Shown one piece after another: positions 8,279 through 15,682 of a stretch of 40,478 bases of DNA; position 1 is the stretch's first letter; each line of letters begins with the position of its first letter. The notes below the pieces were generated by a model. That model ran no database searches, was not told where the DNA came from, and was given only the letters and a program-made list of their open reading frames with translations. Source of the stretch: Nonomuraea turkmeniaca (GTDB lineage: Bacteria > Actinomycetota > Actinomycetes > Streptosporangiales > Streptosporangiaceae); contig NZ_VCKY01000083.1 of assembly GCF_005889735.1 (NCBI RefSeq), positions 1 to 40,478 on the forward strand, read 5' to 3'. The position numbers and the translations under genes are program-made.

Positions 8279-9670
8279 TTACGACAGGACACCCATCCAG
8301 GACTCGATCTCGTCCGCGCGCCGCGGCAGCCCCGACGACATCAGGGTCGCGCCGTCCGCGGTGACGACCAGGTCGTCCTCGATGCGGATGCCCATGCCGC
8401 GCAGCTCCTCGGGCAGCGTCAGATCGTCCGGCTGGAAGTACAGGCCGGGCTCCACGGTGAGCACGTGGCCCTCCTCCAGGACGCCGTCCAGGTAGACCTC
8501 CGCCCGCGACTTCGCGCAGTCGTGCACGTCCAGGCCCAGCATGTGGCCGCTGCTGCAGAGCGTGTAGCGCCGGTAGAGCCCGGTCTCCATGAGCTCGTCG
8601 GCCGAGCCCTTCAGCAGGCCCCAGTCCCGCAGGCCCTCGCAGATGACCCGCATGGCCGCCAGGTGGAAGTCACGGAAGCGGGCGCCGGGGCGCAGCGTGG
8701 CGATGGCCGCCGTCTGGGCCTCGTACACCAGCTCGTACGCCTGCCGCTGCACCGCGCTGAACCGCCCCGACAGCGGGAACGTGCGGGTGACGTCGGAGGT
8801 GTAGAGCGTGTCCGACTCGACGCCCGCGTCGAGCAGCAGGAGGTTCCCGGCGTCCAGCGCGCCGTCGTTGCGGATCCAGTGCAGCACGCACGCGTGCGCC
8901 CCGGAGGCCACGATGCTCTCGTAGCCGACCGCGTTGCCTTCGAGGCGTGCCCGCAGCCCGAACACACCCTCCAGGTACCGCTCGCCGCGCGGGTGCCCGA
9001 GCGCCTGGGGGAGTGCGCGCACCACGTCCTCGAAGCCGCGCACGGTGGCGTCCACGGCCGACTGCAACTCGCCGACCTCCCACTCGTCCTTGACCAGCCG
9101 CATCTCCGACAGGAACGCCTCGAACGCGCCGTCGCCCTCGCCACGCGGCGCCCGCGCGTCCACCGAGGCGTCCACGCCGCGCAGCACCCGGGCGGCCCTT
9201 CCGAGCTCCAGGTCGCGGATGTGCCGGCACTCCAGCTGGTACAACTCGGCCGCCTCCGCCAGGTCCGGCCGGCGGCCGGCCCAGAACTCGCCGTAGCGGC
9301 GGTCGCGGTAGAACTCCTGGCCCTCCTCGCGCGGCGAGCGCGGCCGCACGTACAGGACACTCTCCCCGGACGGCTCGATCACCAGCACGTCGTCCGGCTC
9401 GCTCGCGCCGGTCAGGTACGAGTACGCGCTGTGCGGCCGGAACCGGTAGTCGCTGTCGTTGCTGCGGACCTTGAGCGTGCCCGCCGGGACCACCAGCCGC
9501 TCACCGGGGAAACGCGCGGCCAGCGCGGCGCGGCGCTTGGCCGCCCACCGCGCGACCGGCAGCGCCGCCACATCGACCCGCCGGGTGTCCGCCCAGCCGG
9601 TGCGCATGAACGCGGCCAGTTCCTCGGTGATGGGTAGGTCATGGCTTCCGATGTTGAGCGGCTCGGTCAT
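8279..9670 (-). CDS. pepP: Xaa-Pro aminopeptidase (M24B family, aminopeptidase P)
   Basis: 463-residue cytoplasmic dinuclear metallopeptidase that removes an N-terminal residue preceding proline. N-terminal AMP_N domain (about 30-170), then the creatinase-fold catalytic domain. All five metal ligands can be placed: Asp281 (LLLDAGVES), Asp293 (TSDVTRTF), His376 (SSGHMLGLDVHD), Glu407 (LTVEPGLYF) and Glu431 (GIRIEDDLV). Length and domain order match the bacterial PepP family. ATG start with an AAGGA sequence about 10 bases upstream. It is transcribed alone, divergently from the CBS gene. Confidence 0.92.
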   Translation of the reverse strand: MTEPLNIGSHDLPITEELAAFMRTGWADTRRVDVAALPVARWAAKRRAALAARFPGERLVVPAGTLKVRSNDSDYRFRPHSAYSYLTGASEPDDVLVIEPSGESVLYVRPRSPREEGQEFYRDRRYGEFWAGRRPDLAEAAELYQLECRHIRDLELGRAARVLRGVDASVDARAPRGEGDGAFEAFLSEMRLVKDEWEVGELQSAVDATVRGFEDVVRALPQALGHPRGERYLEGVFGLRARLEGNAVGYESIVASGAHACVLHWIRNDGALDAGNLLLLDAGVESDTLYTSDVTRTFPLSGRFSAVQRQAYELVYEAQTAAIATLRPGARFRDFHLAAMRVICEGLRDWGLLKGSADELMETGLYRRYTLCSSGHMLGLDVHDCAKSRAEVYLDGVLEEGHVLTVEPGLYFQPDDLTLPEELRGMGIRIEDDLVVTADGATLMSSGLPRRADEIESWMGVLS

Positions 9671-9793
9671 CTATGGTGTGTCCTTATATCGGATTTAGTA
9701 CGGCAAGCAGCCTACGTGACGCCTTGACGCGGCACCCACGTCGTTGTTTGCCTGGACCCAGGATTTGGAACACTGAGGGCAGAGGTGGTGCAC

Positions 9794-10222
9794 ATGCTCA
9801 TCGGGACGATCCTTCGCGGCAAGGGCAGCGACGTGACGACCGTGGCACCTGAGGCGTCCGTCCGTGACCTGCTCGCCAAGCTGGCCGAGCACAACATCGG
9901 CGCCGTCGTCGTCTCCACCGACGGCGTCACGATCCAGGGGATCGTCTCCGAGCGCGACGTCGTACGCCATCTGAACGACCGTGGCGCGGCGGTTCTCGGC
10001 GAGCCGGTCTCTGCGATCATGACGACCGACGTGCGCACGGTCGGGCCCGGCGACAACGTCGACGCGCTGCGGCGGATCATGACCACACATCGGTTCCGGC
10101 ACATGCCCGTCGTCCAGAACGGCCGCCTGGTCGGCATCGTCAGCATCGGCGACGTGGTGAAGAGCGCCATCGAGGAGCTGGAGACGGAGAAGGCGTCGCT
10201 CGTCGATTATCTCCACCGTTGA
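9794..10222 (+). CDS. CBS-domain pair protein
   Basis: 142-residue protein made of two CBS domains (about 5-60 and 72-130), a module that binds adenine nucleotides and related ligands. Motifs: GAVVVSTDGVTIQGIVSERDVVRHL in the first and RFRHMPVVQNGRLVGIVSIGDVV in the second. Stand-alone CBS pairs of this type are widespread in actinobacteria and proteobacteria, with no single agreed role. I chose the ATG at 9794 because GAGG lies 8 bases upstream; GTG codons at 9785 and 9788 are in frame and possible. Confidence 0.85.
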   Translation: MLIGTILRGKGSDVTTVAPEASVRDLLAKLAEHNIGAVVVSTDGVTIQGIVSERDVVRHLNDRGAAVLGEPVSAIMTTDVRTVGPGDNVDALRRIMTTHRFRHMPVVQNGRLVGIVSIGDVVKSAIEELETEKASLVDYLHR

Positions 10223-10244
10223 CAGGGGTGGCACGCTTAGGTCC

Positions 10245-10865
10245 GTGATGTACGGGCCTCCGGAGTACCCTCCTCCCTACCCGCGGGCGACGAGCAGTCC
10301 GACGATCATTCTGCTCGTTTCCGGGCTCGCCGCGCTCCTGGGCTTCCTCCTGGGGGTCTTCGTGGGGTTCGGCGCGGGGACGGTACCGGAAGGGGCCACG
10401 CCCACGATCACGATCACGGCGAAGGACACCGCCCCGCCCGCCGACCAGCCGACCACGGGACCGACCGAGAACGCGCCGCCGTCGAGCGCGCCCCAGCAGA
10501 GCGCACCGACCCAGCCCGGTGCCACGCAGCCCGGTGCCACGCAGCCCGGTGCGACCCAGCCCGGCGCTACCCAGCCCGGCGCTACCCAGAATGCGCCGCC
10601 CGGCGGGGGGACCACCGCTCCGGCGATCAACCCCGCCTCGTTGCGTACGCTCGTGGTCGGCAGGGACATCCAGGCGGGCACCTACCGCACGGCCGGGCCG
10701 ACCACGGGTTTCTCCATGTGCTTCTGGGCCCGGATGAAGAGCACGTCCGCCAACCCGGCCGACGTCATCACCTCCGACATGCCGACCGGTCCAGCCACCG
10801 TCACCATCGAGCCCACCGACAAGGCGTTCCAGACCGGCGGCTGCGCTGAGTGGGCCCGCGCGTGA
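10245..10865 (+). CDS. membrane-anchored protein with QPGAT repeats, function unknown
   Basis: 206 residues. A Pro/Tyr-rich cytoplasmic N-terminus, one membrane segment (about 19-45, ILLVSGLAALLGFLLGVFVGFG), a Thr/Pro/Gln-rich linker with five tandem QPGAT units (about 90-114), and a small exported C-terminal domain (about 135-206; GRDIQAGTYRTAG...CFWARM...GGCAEW) with two cysteines. Actinobacterial secreted proteins often end in this 'I.aGtYrt.g' type of domain, but I know of no defined activity. The linker would let the domain reach through the wall. It starts 22 bases after the CBS gene, possibly co-transcribed. GTG at 10245 or ATG at 10248. Confidence 0.7.
   Translation: MMYGPPEYPPPYPRATSSPTIILLVSGLAALLGFLLGVFVGFGAGTVPEGATPTITITAKDTAPPADQPTTGPTENAPPSSAPQQSAPTQPGATQPGATQPGATQPGATQPGATQNAPPGGGTTAPAINPASLRTLVVGRDIQAGTYRTAGPTTGFSMCFWARMKSTSANPADVITSDMPTGPATVTIEPTDKAFQTGGCAEWARA
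10512..10586 (+). repeat. five tandem 15-bp units coding for QPGAT
   Basis: Period-15 tandem repeat inside the linker of the 10245-10865 gene. The first two units are identical and the last two are identical, with third-position changes between them. The length is a multiple of three, so unit gain or loss would lengthen or shorten the linker without a frameshift. Confidence 0.9.
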
Positions 10866-10955
10866 TCCTTCCGGAGGGCGCGCCCGGCACGGCATGGCGC
10901 TTGAAGGGCTGAACGTGGCATAGGAGGATGCGCACAGCCCATCAAGGAGGATGCC

Positions 10956-11729
10956 ATGTCGGTGTTGCAGAGCTTCGTGGACCATGTGCGTAGCGGTGCG
11001 ATCGAGGTGATCGACCTGACGGCGCCGCTGTCGTCCGAGACGCCGATCCTCCAGTTGCCCGAGCCGTTCGGCAACACGATCCCGTTCCGGCTGGAGGAGA
11101 TCAGCCGGTACGACGACCGCGGCCCCGCCTGGTACTGGAACGACATCCACACGGGCGAGCACGCCGGCACCCACTTCGACGCCCCCATCCATTGGATCAC
11201 CGCCCGCGACGGCCAGGACGTCTCCCAGGTGCCGGCCGGCAAGCTGATCGCGCCCGCCGTCGTTCTCGACTTCTCCGCCGAGGCGTCCAAGGACCCCGAC
11301 TTCCTCCTCCAGATCGACCACGTCAAGGAGTGGGAGCGCGCCAACGGACCGCTGCCCGAGGGCGGCTGGCTGCTCTACCGAACAGGCTGGGACACCCGCG
11401 CCGCCGACCAGGCCGCCTTCCTGAACGCCAACGAGACCGGCCCGCACACGCCCGGCGTCTCCGTCGAATGCGCCTCCTGGCTCGCGTCCGGCACGCCGAT
11501 CATCGGGCTCGGCGTCGAGACCGTCGGCACCGACGCCGGCACCGCCCACTCCTTCGACCCCGCCTTCCCCTGCCACTCGTTCCTGCTCGGCGCCGGCAAA
11601 TACGGCCTGACCCAGCTGCGCAACCTCGACCGCCTGCCCGCGACCGGCGCCGTCGTGGTCGCGCCACCCCTGCCCATCGTGGGCGGCTCGGGCAGCCCCG
11701 TCCGCGTGCTCGCCCTGGTGGAACGTTGA
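10956..11729 (+). CDS. cyclase family protein (kynurenine formamidase-like)
   Basis: 257 residues of the cyclase/arylformamidase fold, a metal-dependent amidohydrolase family. The metal-site signature HxGTHxDxPxH is visible as HAGTHFDAPIHW (about residues 70-81). Substrate cannot be told from sequence; relatives include kynurenine formamidase, isatin hydrolase and polyketide cyclases. ATG with a strong AAGGAGG 6 bases upstream. The stop codon overlaps the start of the ThDP enzyme gene by 4 bases (TTGA), so the two are translationally coupled and probably act in the same pathway. Confidence 0.88.
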   Translation: MSVLQSFVDHVRSGAIEVIDLTAPLSSETPILQLPEPFGNTIPFRLEEISRYDDRGPAWYWNDIHTGEHAGTHFDAPIHWITARDGQDVSQVPAGKLIAPAVVLDFSAEASKDPDFLLQIDHVKEWERANGPLPEGGWLLYRTGWDTRAADQAAFLNANETGPHTPGVSVECASWLASGTPIIGLGVETVGTDAGTAHSFDPAFPCHSFLLGAGKYGLTQLRNLDRLPATGAVVVAPPLPIVGGSGSPVRVLALVER

Positions 11730-13432
11730 TCGTCGCCGAAGCCGTGGGCCGCGCCCTGGCCGCCTGCGGCGCAGGCACCGTCTTCGGCGTGGTCGGCAGC
11801 GGCAATTTCCACGTCACGAACGCCCTCGTCGCCGCCGGCGCGCGCTTCGTCGCGGCCCGGCACGAGGGCGGGGCCGCCACGATGGCCGACGCGTACGCCC
11901 GGATGAGCGGCCGCGTCGGCATCGTGTCGGTGCACCAAGGGCCCGGCCTCACCAACGCCCTGACCGGCATCGCCGAGGCCGCCAAGAGCCGCACCCCGCT
12001 GATCGTTCTCGCCGGCGAGGCCACCGATCGCCGCTCCAACTTCCACATCGACCAGGACGCGCTCGTGGTCGCGGTGGAGGCGTACCGGGTGGCCGTGGAG
12101 GAACGGCGCACGGTCCTGCTGAACCTCCCGCTCGACGTCCAAGCCCGGCCCTGCGACCCGGCCCCTGGGACGCCTTCGCCGGTGAGCGGCAGCGAGCCCG
12201 GTGTGGTCGACGCGAGCGGCGGTTCGGTGGCGGAGCTGGCACGCCTGCTCGGCCGGTCCCGGCGGCCGGTGTTCATCGCCGGGCGCGGCGCCAGGCACGC
12301 TCGCCGGGAGCTGGAGACCCTGGCCGACCTGGTGGGCGCCCTGCTCGCCACCTCGGCCGTGGCCAAGGGGCTGTTCCGCGGCAGCCCGTGGGACCTGGAC
12401 GTGAGTGGCGGCTTCGCGACGCCGCTGGCCGCCGAGCTGATCCAAGGAGCGGACCTGGTCGTGGGGTGGGGGTGCGCGCTCAACATGTGGACCACCCGCC
12501 ACGGTTCCCTCGTCCCGTCGGAAGGGAAGGTGGCCCAGGTCGATCTCGACCGGTCGGCGCTCGGCGCACACGTGCCCGTGGACCTGGGCGTCGTCGGCGA
12601 CGTGGCGGCCGTCGCCACCGCCCTGGCCGAGCATCTCACCAGTCCCGCCGCCGGGCCGGCCACGCCCGCCGCCGGGCCGGCCACGCCCGCGGCCGGCGCG
12701 GCCACGCCCGCCGCCGGGACCGGGGCCGGGACCGGGGCGCCCGGCAGTCGAGCGGCCGAGCCGCCCGACGCCCGGGGTTACCGCTCGCCCGAGATCGCGC
12801 GCCGCGTCCAGGCCGAGGGCCGTTGGCGGGACGTGCCGTACGAGGACGAGAGCGGCGGCGGCCGGATCGATCCGAGGACGCTCACCATCGGTCTGGACGA
12901 CCTCCTGCCGAGCGAGCGCATCCTCTCCATCGATTCCGGAAATTTCATGGGATACCCGTCGATGTTCCTCGACGTCCCGGATGAGAACGGGTTCTGCTTT
13001 ACGCAGGCGTTCCAGTCGATCGGACTGGGCCTGGCGACGGCGATCGGCGCCGCCCTGGCCCAGCCGGACCGTCTGCCGGTGGCCGCGCTCGGCGACGGCG
13101 GCGCACTCATGAGCGCCGCCGAGCTGGAGACGGTCGTCCGCCTGGGCCTGCCGATGGTGATCGTGGTCTACGACGACGAGGCGTATGGGGCCGAAGTACA
13201 CCACTTCAGCCCGCACGGCCATCCGCTGGACACGGTCACGTTCCCGCCCGCCGACCTCGCCGCCATCGCCCGAGGCCACGGCTTCGCCGCCGTGACCGTC
13301 ACGACACCGGCCGACCTGGCCGGCGTGGCCGACTGGCTCAAGGGCGGCCGCGACCGCCCGCTGCTGGTCCACGCCAAGGTCACGAGGGACCGCGGCTCGT
13401 GGTGGCTGGAGGAGGCGTTCAAGGGTCACTGA
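11726..13432 (+). CDS. thiamine-diphosphate-dependent enzyme (acetolactate synthase/benzoylformate decarboxylase-like)
   Basis: 568 residues with the three-domain ThDP fold: N-terminal Pyr domain with the catalytic Glu47 (ARHEGG), a central domain, and a C-terminal PP domain with the GDGG motif followed by VVYDDEAYGAE where many relatives have N-N/G-Y-G. Start TTG at 11726 overlaps the cyclase stop; in-frame sequence further upstream is the cyclase read in another frame. Two oddities: the Pyr domain runs from NFHIDQDAL directly into VAVEAYRVAVEERRTVLLNLPLD, about 25 residues shorter than I expect for this family, and a TPAAG-rich repeat linker (about 305-345) joins the middle and C-terminal domains. 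Substrate unknown. Confidence 0.82.
   Translation: MIVAEAVGRALAACGAGTVFGVVGSGNFHVTNALVAAGARFVAARHEGGAATMADAYARMSGRVGIVSVHQGPGLTNALTGIAEAAKSRTPLIVLAGEATDRRSNFHIDQDALVVAVEAYRVAVEERRTVLLNLPLDVQARPCDPAPGTPSPVSGSEPGVVDASGGSVAELARLLGRSRRPVFIAGRGARHARRELETLADLVGALLATSAVAKGLFRGSPWDLDVSGGFATPLAAELIQGADLVVGWGCALNMWTTRHGSLVPSEGKVAQVDLDRSALGAHVPVDLGVVGDVAAVATALAEHLTSPAAGPATPAAGPATPAAGAATPAAGTGAGTGAPGSRAAEPPDARGYRSPEIARRVQAEGRWRDVPYEDESGGGRIDPRTLTIGLDDLLPSERILSIDSGNFMGYPSMFLDVPDENGFCFTQAFQSIGLGLATAIGAALAQPDRLPVAALGDGGALMSAAELETVVRLGLPMVIVVYDDEAYGAEVHHFSPHGHPLDTVTFPPADLAAIARGHGFAAVTVTTPADLAGVADWLKGGRDRPLLVHAKVTRDRGSWWLEEAFKGH
12644..12720 (+). repeat. 21-bp tandem repeat coding for the Ala/Pro linker of the ThDP enzyme
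   Basis: Three 21-bp units (12644, 12665, 12686) and a partial fourth, coding for PAAGPAT-like heptads. The first two units are identical. It sits at an inter-domain linker, where length change is likely to be tolerated. Confidence 0.85.
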
Positions 13433-13466
13433 TCCACGGGCGCCGGAGCCCGGCTGAGCGCGTTCC

Positions 13467-13841
13467 CTAGAGTTTGCGGAAGGCGCGGGCCTCCTCGGCG
13501 GCGGCCAGCACGTCGGCCAGCGAAGCGCCGGTGCCCGCGGTCACCGCCGCCGCGATCGCCCCCTCCACGAACGGCACGTCCGCCACCACGACCCGGCCCG
13601 GCTCCTCCACCAGGCGGCAGGTCAGCACCGAGCTGCCGAGATCGGGCACCAGGACCACCCCGTCGCCCTGATCGACCGCCCGCACCGCGGCCTCGATGAG
13701 ATCCAGGCTCGTGCCCAGCCTGCCGTCGTCCGTCCCGCCGGCCGCCGCCACCGGCGGGTCCCTGCCGGCGATCCCCAGGACCAGCGCCACCGCCTCCGTG
13801 GCCAGCCCCGCGCTGTGCGACACCAGCACCAGGCCCACCAT
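13467..13841 (-). CDS. dhaM: dihydroxyacetone kinase phosphoryl-donor subunit DhaM (EIIA-mannose type)
   Basis: 124 residues, one PTS EIIA-Man domain. It passes phosphate from HPr to the ADP bound in DhaL. The phosphorylated His9 lies in VLVSHSAGLA; the GTDDGRLGTS segment is also typical. It lacks the HPr- and EI-like domains fused in the E. coli protein, so it depends on general PTS proteins encoded elsewhere. I chose the ATG at 13841 (GGAGG 7 bases upstream) over the GTG at 13844. It is last in the dhaK-dhaL-dhaM operon, separated from dhaL by 171 bases holding a 41-bp repeat with micro-ORFs. Confidence 0.88.
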   Translation of the reverse strand: MVGLVLVSHSAGLATEAVALVLGIAGRDPPVAAAGGTDDGRLGTSLDLIEAAVRAVDQGDGVVLVPDLGSSVLTCRLVEEPGRVVVADVPFVEGAIAAAVTAGTGASLADVLAAAEEARAFRKL

Positions 13842-13917
13842 CACCCGGCCTCCGTCAGCACGCGAAACTGTCGCATGGCCATCACCCGGCCTCCGTCAGC
13901 ACACGGAACTGTCGCAT
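13841..13917 (-). promoter_or_regulatory. two coupled micro-ORFs leading into dhaM
   Basis: On the minus strand, ATG at 13917 opens a micro-ORF reading MRQFRVLTEAG, whose TGA overlaps a second ATG (13882). That one reads MAMRQFRVLTEAG, and its TGA overlaps the dhaM ATG at 13841. Both junctions are TGATG, and both later starts have GGAGG 7 bases ahead. The two internal base changes between copies keep the peptide the same. Termination-reinitiation coupling down the chain is plausible; whether the peptide matters is unknown. Confidence 0.5.
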
Positions 13918-13922
13918 GGCCG
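13841..13922 (-). repeat. 41-bp tandem duplication in front of dhaM
   Basis: Two units, 13841-13881 and 13882-13922, differ at only three positions; a third, degraded unit start follows at 13923. Read on the minus strand, each unit carries a GGAGG ribosome-binding sequence and an ATG, so the duplication has multiplied the translation-start region of dhaM. Confidence 0.9.
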
Positions 13923-14012
13923 TCACCCGGCCCCCGGCGGCACGCGGATACGCCCTCCCGCCGAGGCGCCCGCGGCGGGGCGATCGTTCCGGGCCCGTGC
14001 CGGGATCGGCCA

Positions 14013-14648
14013 TCACACCGCCACGGTGGCCAAGGCCGCCATGAACAACGCCGCCGAGGCCGCGCCCGGGTCCTCATGCCCGATGCTGCGCTCACCCAGA
14101 TAACTGGCCCGGCCTTTGCGGGCCTGCAGGGGGATCGTCGCCTGAGCGCCCTCCGCCGCCGCCCGCGCCGCCTGCTCGAACGCCTCCCGAACCCCCACCC
14201 CATCCCGTACGGCCAACGCCAGCGCACGAGAGGCGGGCGCCAGCGCGTCCACCATGGTCTTGTCACCCAGAGCCGCCTTGCCCAGCCGCTCCAGCGCCAC
14301 GACCCCCTCCTCGAACGCCGCTGAGAAGCCCGCCAGCGTCACCGGCGCCCGCAACGCCTTGCCCATCTGCCGGAACACCGACCCGTACAGCGGCCCCGAA
14401 GCCCCGCCCACGCGCCGGATCAGCGTCGCGCCGGCCGACGTCAGCACCTGCACCGGCGTGTCCGGCGGCGACTCGGCCAGTGCCTTGATCACCTCGGTGA
14501 GCCCGCGGTCGAGGTTCGTGCCGTGGTCGGCGTCGCCGATCGCGGCGTCCAGCTCCGTCAGCCGGTCACGATCCCGGCGCACCAGCCTGGCCGCCTCCTC
14601 GAACCACGCCACGAAGCAGGCGGTGTCCAGCGTGTCCATGGTGTCCAT
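14013..14648 (-). CDS. dhaL: dihydroxyacetone kinase ADP-binding subunit DhaL
   Basis: 211 residues, all-helical DhaL domain that holds ADP as a permanent cofactor and phosphorylates dihydroxyacetone bound to DhaK. The Mg/nucleotide motif is visible near the N-terminus as IGDADHGTN; GGASGPLYG and GDKTMVDAL are also family-typical. ATG at 14648 overlaps the dhaK stop by one base (TGATG). A longer in-frame reading begins inside dhaK and is rejected. ATG at 14639 is an alternative. Confidence 0.9.
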   Translation of the reverse strand: MDTMDTLDTACFVAWFEEAARLVRRDRDRLTELDAAIGDADHGTNLDRGLTEVIKALAESPPDTPVQVLTSAGATLIRRVGGASGPLYGSVFRQMGKALRAPVTLAGFSAAFEEGVVALERLGKAALGDKTMVDALAPASRALALAVRDGVGVREAFEQAARAAAEGAQATIPLQARKGRASYLGERSIGHEDPGAASAALFMAALATVAV

Positions 14649-15628
14649 CAACGCCCCCAGCGCAGCCCCGGCGTCTCGACCGGCGCGTCCCACAGGCGCG
14701 TCAGCGCGTCGTCCAGCAGACAGATCGTCACGGAGAAGCCCTGCATGTCCAGGCTCGTCACGTAGTTGCCGACCAGCGAGCGCGAGACCCGCGCCCCCTT
14801 GCCCTTGACGAACGCCGCCACCTCCGCGAACACCACGTACAACTCCATGAGCGGCGTCCCGCCCATGCCGTTCACCATGACCAGCAGATCACCGTGGAGC
14901 GGCATGTCGCCGTGGATCGCCTCCATCGCGATCCCGGCCAGCTCACGGGCCGAGACCATCGGCGCCCGCCTGCGCCCGGGCTCGCCGTGGATGCCGATGC
15001 CCAGCTCCACGTCGGTCTCCGGCAGGTCGAACGTCGGCTTGCCGGCGTGCGGCGTCGTACACGAGGTCAGCGCGATCCCGAACGACCGGCTGCGCTCGTC
15101 CACCTCGCCCGCCACCCTGGCCACCTCGCCCAGGGGCGCGCCCTCCTCTGCCAGCGCGCCCGCGATCTTCTCCACGAACAGCGTCGCGCCGGTGCCGCGG
15201 CGGCCCGCCGTGTAGAGCGAGTCCTGTACGGCCACGTCGTCGTCGACCAGCACGCTCGCCACCTCGACGTCCTCGACGAGCTCGGCGGCCATCTCGAAGT
15301 TGAGCACGTCGCCGGTGTAGTTCTTGACGATGTGCAGGACGCCCGCGCCGCCGTCCACCGCCTTCGTCGCGTCGATGATCTGATCGGGCACCGGCGAGGT
15401 GAAGATCTCGCCGGGGCAGGCCGCGTCGAGCATGCCGTATCCGACGAAACCGGCATGCAGCGGCTCGTGCCCCGAGCCGCCGCCCGAGACCAGACCGACC
15501 TTGCCGGGGCGCGGGCCCTCGGCCCGGTAGACCACCTGGTCGCGGATCCGCAGCGAGGGGTGGGCCGCGGCCATGCCGTTCAGCGCGTCTTCAACGACGG
15601 AGTCGGCCGTGTTGATGAGCTTCTTCAT
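14648..15628 (-). CDS. dhaK: dihydroxyacetone kinase substrate-binding subunit DhaK
   Basis: 326 residues. DhaK binds dihydroxyacetone covalently as a hemiaminal on a His, here His214 in GIGIHGEPG, and contacts it through the GGGSGHEP loop (about 49-56). ENTRY of phosphate is through DhaM and DhaL, so the operon links triose use to the PTS. ATG at 15628 chosen (MKKLINTADSVVEDALNGM); a TTG two codons upstream is possible and neither has a strong ribosome-binding sequence. It is divergent from the P450 gene. Confidence 0.9.
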   Translation of the reverse strand: MKKLINTADSVVEDALNGMAAAHPSLRIRDQVVYRAEGPRPGKVGLVSGGGSGHEPLHAGFVGYGMLDAACPGEIFTSPVPDQIIDATKAVDGGAGVLHIVKNYTGDVLNFEMAAELVEDVEVASVLVDDDVAVQDSLYTAGRRGTGATLFVEKIAGALAEEGAPLGEVARVAGEVDERSRSFGIALTSCTTPHAGKPTFDLPETDVELGIGIHGEPGRRRAPMVSARELAGIAMEAIHGDMPLHGDLLVMVNGMGGTPLMELYVVFAEVAAFVKGKGARVSRSLVGNYVTSLDMQGFSVTICLLDDALTRLWDAPVETPGLRWGR

Positions 15629-15682
15629 GGTCAAAACATCTGCCCGTTCTCACGAACGCGCAAGCGTCGTAGCGTGGGCGGA

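Noticed and set aside
10219..10242. TTGACA with TTAGGT before the repeat-protein gene
   Set aside because: The spacer is only 12 bases and TTGACA overlaps the CBS stop codon.
11375..13429. Long minus-strand reading opposite the ThDP gene
   Set aside because: High-GC shadow; the plus strand has complete ThDP motifs and a coupled start.
13435..13466. Small hairpin between the ThDP and dhaM genes
   Set aside because: The stem is only 5 bp (CGGGC/GCCCG) and is below what chance gives here.
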